Below, in pieces: positions 62,896 through 64,000 of a stretch of DNA of 64,000 bases. The number at the start of each line of letters is the position of its first letter. The first letter of the stretch is position 1. The notes under the pieces are model-generated. The model was not told the origin of the DNA. It did not search any database and saw only the letters and a list, made by a program, of their open reading frames with translations. Origin of the DNA: Leptotrichia wadei (lineage in GTDB: Bacteria; Fusobacteriota; Fusobacteriia; Fusobacteriales; Leptotrichiaceae); the NCBI RefSeq assembly GCF_007990445.1, contig NZ_AP019841.1, positions 1,984,001-2,048,000 on the forward strand. Reading direction: 5' to 3'. The translations under genes and the position numbers were made by a program.

Positions 62896-64000
62896 ATGAA
62901 AAAACTATCAATAGTAATTCTTATTTTGGCATTTATAGCATCTTGTTCAAACCAAAATAAGGATAATAATGCAAAAGATACTAGATATCAATCAGCTACT
63001 TATACAAAGCCGCAAAATCCACAAGGAGCTACGGTTGCATTAAATTCAACTGATTTTAGGGTTGACAACGATTTTATCTATTATAAAGGAGCAATTTTTA
63101 CAGGAAAAATTACATTTGATCTTCCACAAAAAAGCGGATATTTCTTTGTAAGTAATGGAAAATTGCAAGGGGAAACTGAAATAAATTATAAATTGACTGG
63201 AACGAAGAAAGTGCAAGTTTATGAGGAAGGAAAACTTATGCAGCTTACTCAAACTGAAAATAATGTAACAACTGTCGTAGATTATTCTGATGATCCTGCT
63301 TCTATCGATAACCGAAAAATTGTAAAGGTTGCTACAAAATATGATAAAGACTCGTATTCAATGGATTTTGTAACTTTGGATGGAGAAATTAAAAAAGATG
63401 GAAAAACTTTGAAGGATTTGGAAGTAAAAGAAGAAGATTATCAAAAATATGTAAGCGGAGTAGTTGGAGAAAATGGCGGAGTTTATAAAATTTACTATAG
63501 CTTTGACAACTCAACTGGAGAAGTTTCTGAAACACGATATAAACTTGATTCTAAAAAACAAAAAAGCGAAATATTGTCTGGAGTTAGAAAATTAAGTGAA
63601 ATTAATATGGTGCTTGAAAATGGAATGACTTTATTTAGAAGAATAATGTCAGCTACTGGAGAAAGTGCCACTCCTGCTGCTACAACTCCAGTTCCAGGAC
63701 AATCAGGACAGCCTGCCGCTCCTGCTCCAAATGCAACAAATTCAGCAAATACAACTAATCCAGCCAATCCACCAGCACAGTCTGGTCAGGATGAGGATTT
63801 GGCGACATTGGACAGAGTTTATGATGAAGTTATGCATAAAAATAATGAAAATATTTTAAAAACTTTTTCAAAACAAAAATTGGGATACATAAGAAATACA
63901 TTATTTGCTAAAAAAGGATACATATTTACAAAAAATCTTGAATATGCTAACTATTTTTCTAAAAAAAGCTGGTATCAAGGAAGATACAACACAGATAACC
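62896..64000 (+). CDS. YARHG-domain lipoprotein (cut by window end)
   Basis: Frame open from the ATG at 62896 to the end, 368 codons. Signal peptide with lipobox AFIASC (Cys about 17). The N-domain contains FIYYKGAIFTGKITFDLPQKSGY and KLTGTKKVQVYEEGKLMQL, resembling MORN/YwqK-type repeats. A Pro/Ala/Asn-rich linker (about 255-295) follows. The C-terminal segment KLGYIRNTLFAKKGYIFTKN with YFSKKSWYQGRY is a YARHG domain (R-N-x-x-x-A-x-x-G-Y-x-F). Anchored extracytoplasmic protein of unknown role. The reading frame continues past 64000. Confidence 0.85.
   Translation, partial: MKKLSIVILILAFIASCSNQNKDNNAKDTRYQSATYTKPQNPQGATVALNSTDFRVDNDFIYYKGAIFTGKITFDLPQKSGYFFVSNGKLQGETEINYKLTGTKKVQVYEEGKLMQLTQTENNVTTVVDYSDDPASIDNRKIVKVATKYDKDSYSMDFVTLDGEIKKDGKTLKDLEVKEEDYQKYVSGVVGENGGVYKIYYSFDNSTGEVSETRYKLDSKKQKSEILSGVRKLSEINMVLENGMTLFRRIMSATGESATPAATTPVPGQSGQPAAPAPNATNSANTTNPANPPAQSGQDEDLATLDRVYDEVMHKNNENILKTFSKQKLGYIRNTLFAKKGYIFTKNLEYANYFSKKSWYQGRYNTDN

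Overview
This is a window of very AT-rich bacterial DNA with short Shine-Dalgarno-led genes, TTGACA/TATAAT promoters and many small secreted proteins with Met-Lys-Lys signal peptides. Gene content points to an anaerobic fermentative member of the Fusobacteriota, most likely Leptotrichia: hrcA-grpE-dnaK under a CIRCE operator, hemZ, gapN, gdhA, rqcH, two AAA-ATPase-like/PD-(D/E)xK proteins and many IS remnants. The genus is an inference from gene families; no 16S gene is present.

Region by region. 1-385 is the start of gpmA, cut by the window edge. 430-1300 holds decayed IS200/IS605 pieces. 879-5198 is a five-gene leftward operon built around an unusual P1B-type ATPase. Its neighbours share a short Gly-Arg-x-Arg motif and metal-binding-like folds without CxxC. 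I read it as a ferrosome (fez)-like iron-organelle cluster, the most interesting item here. 5.3-7.9 kb carries truA, a GNAT acetyltransferase, a small secreted protein and a cell-wall amidase. 8.1-9.9 kb is an AAA-ATPase-like/PD-(D/E)xK protein. 10.1-17.8 kb is the heat-shock region: promoter, CIRCE, hrcA, grpE, an unknown 350-residue gene, dnaK and a terminator, then an epimerase, a membrane protein and dnaJ. A broken aquaporin gene follows.

From about 19.1 to 28.0 kb is an accessory island ending against a tRNA-Phe gene. It holds a dead IS30 element, a frameshifted IS5-type element, remnants of a cluster of possible injection-apparatus proteins, a second AAA-ATPase-like/PD-(D/E)xK gene, and a TnpB-only IS605-type element with a recognisable omega-RNA end. 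Eight tRNA genes (Phe, Ser, Glu, a CAU tRNA, Arg, Lys, Gly, Leu) form one leftward operon with its own promoter and terminator at 27.9-28.9 kb.

29-46 kb is mostly core: an acyl-ACP synthetase/ACP/acyltransferase fusion, a YciI protein, gdhA, cca, a secreted esterase, a wrecked PTS EIIBC gene, two SIMPL proteins, a PASTA protein standing where the PrkC kinase normally stands, rsgA, rpe, a MarR-FeoA regulator, rqcH and ptsH. 46.5-53.8 kb is a dense set of leftward single genes for small exported proteins: LprI-like (two), MliC-like, tandem META, DKNYY repeats, NlpC/P60, class B acid phosphatase. It looks like an envelope-protection/lysozyme-inhibitor island. 53.8-58.7 kb carries gapN, hemZ, uppP and a Cof-type HAD phosphatase. 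58.9-64 kb is a rightward group of membrane and exported proteins of largely unknown role, including a membrane J-domain protein and a YARHG-domain lipoprotein cut by the window end.
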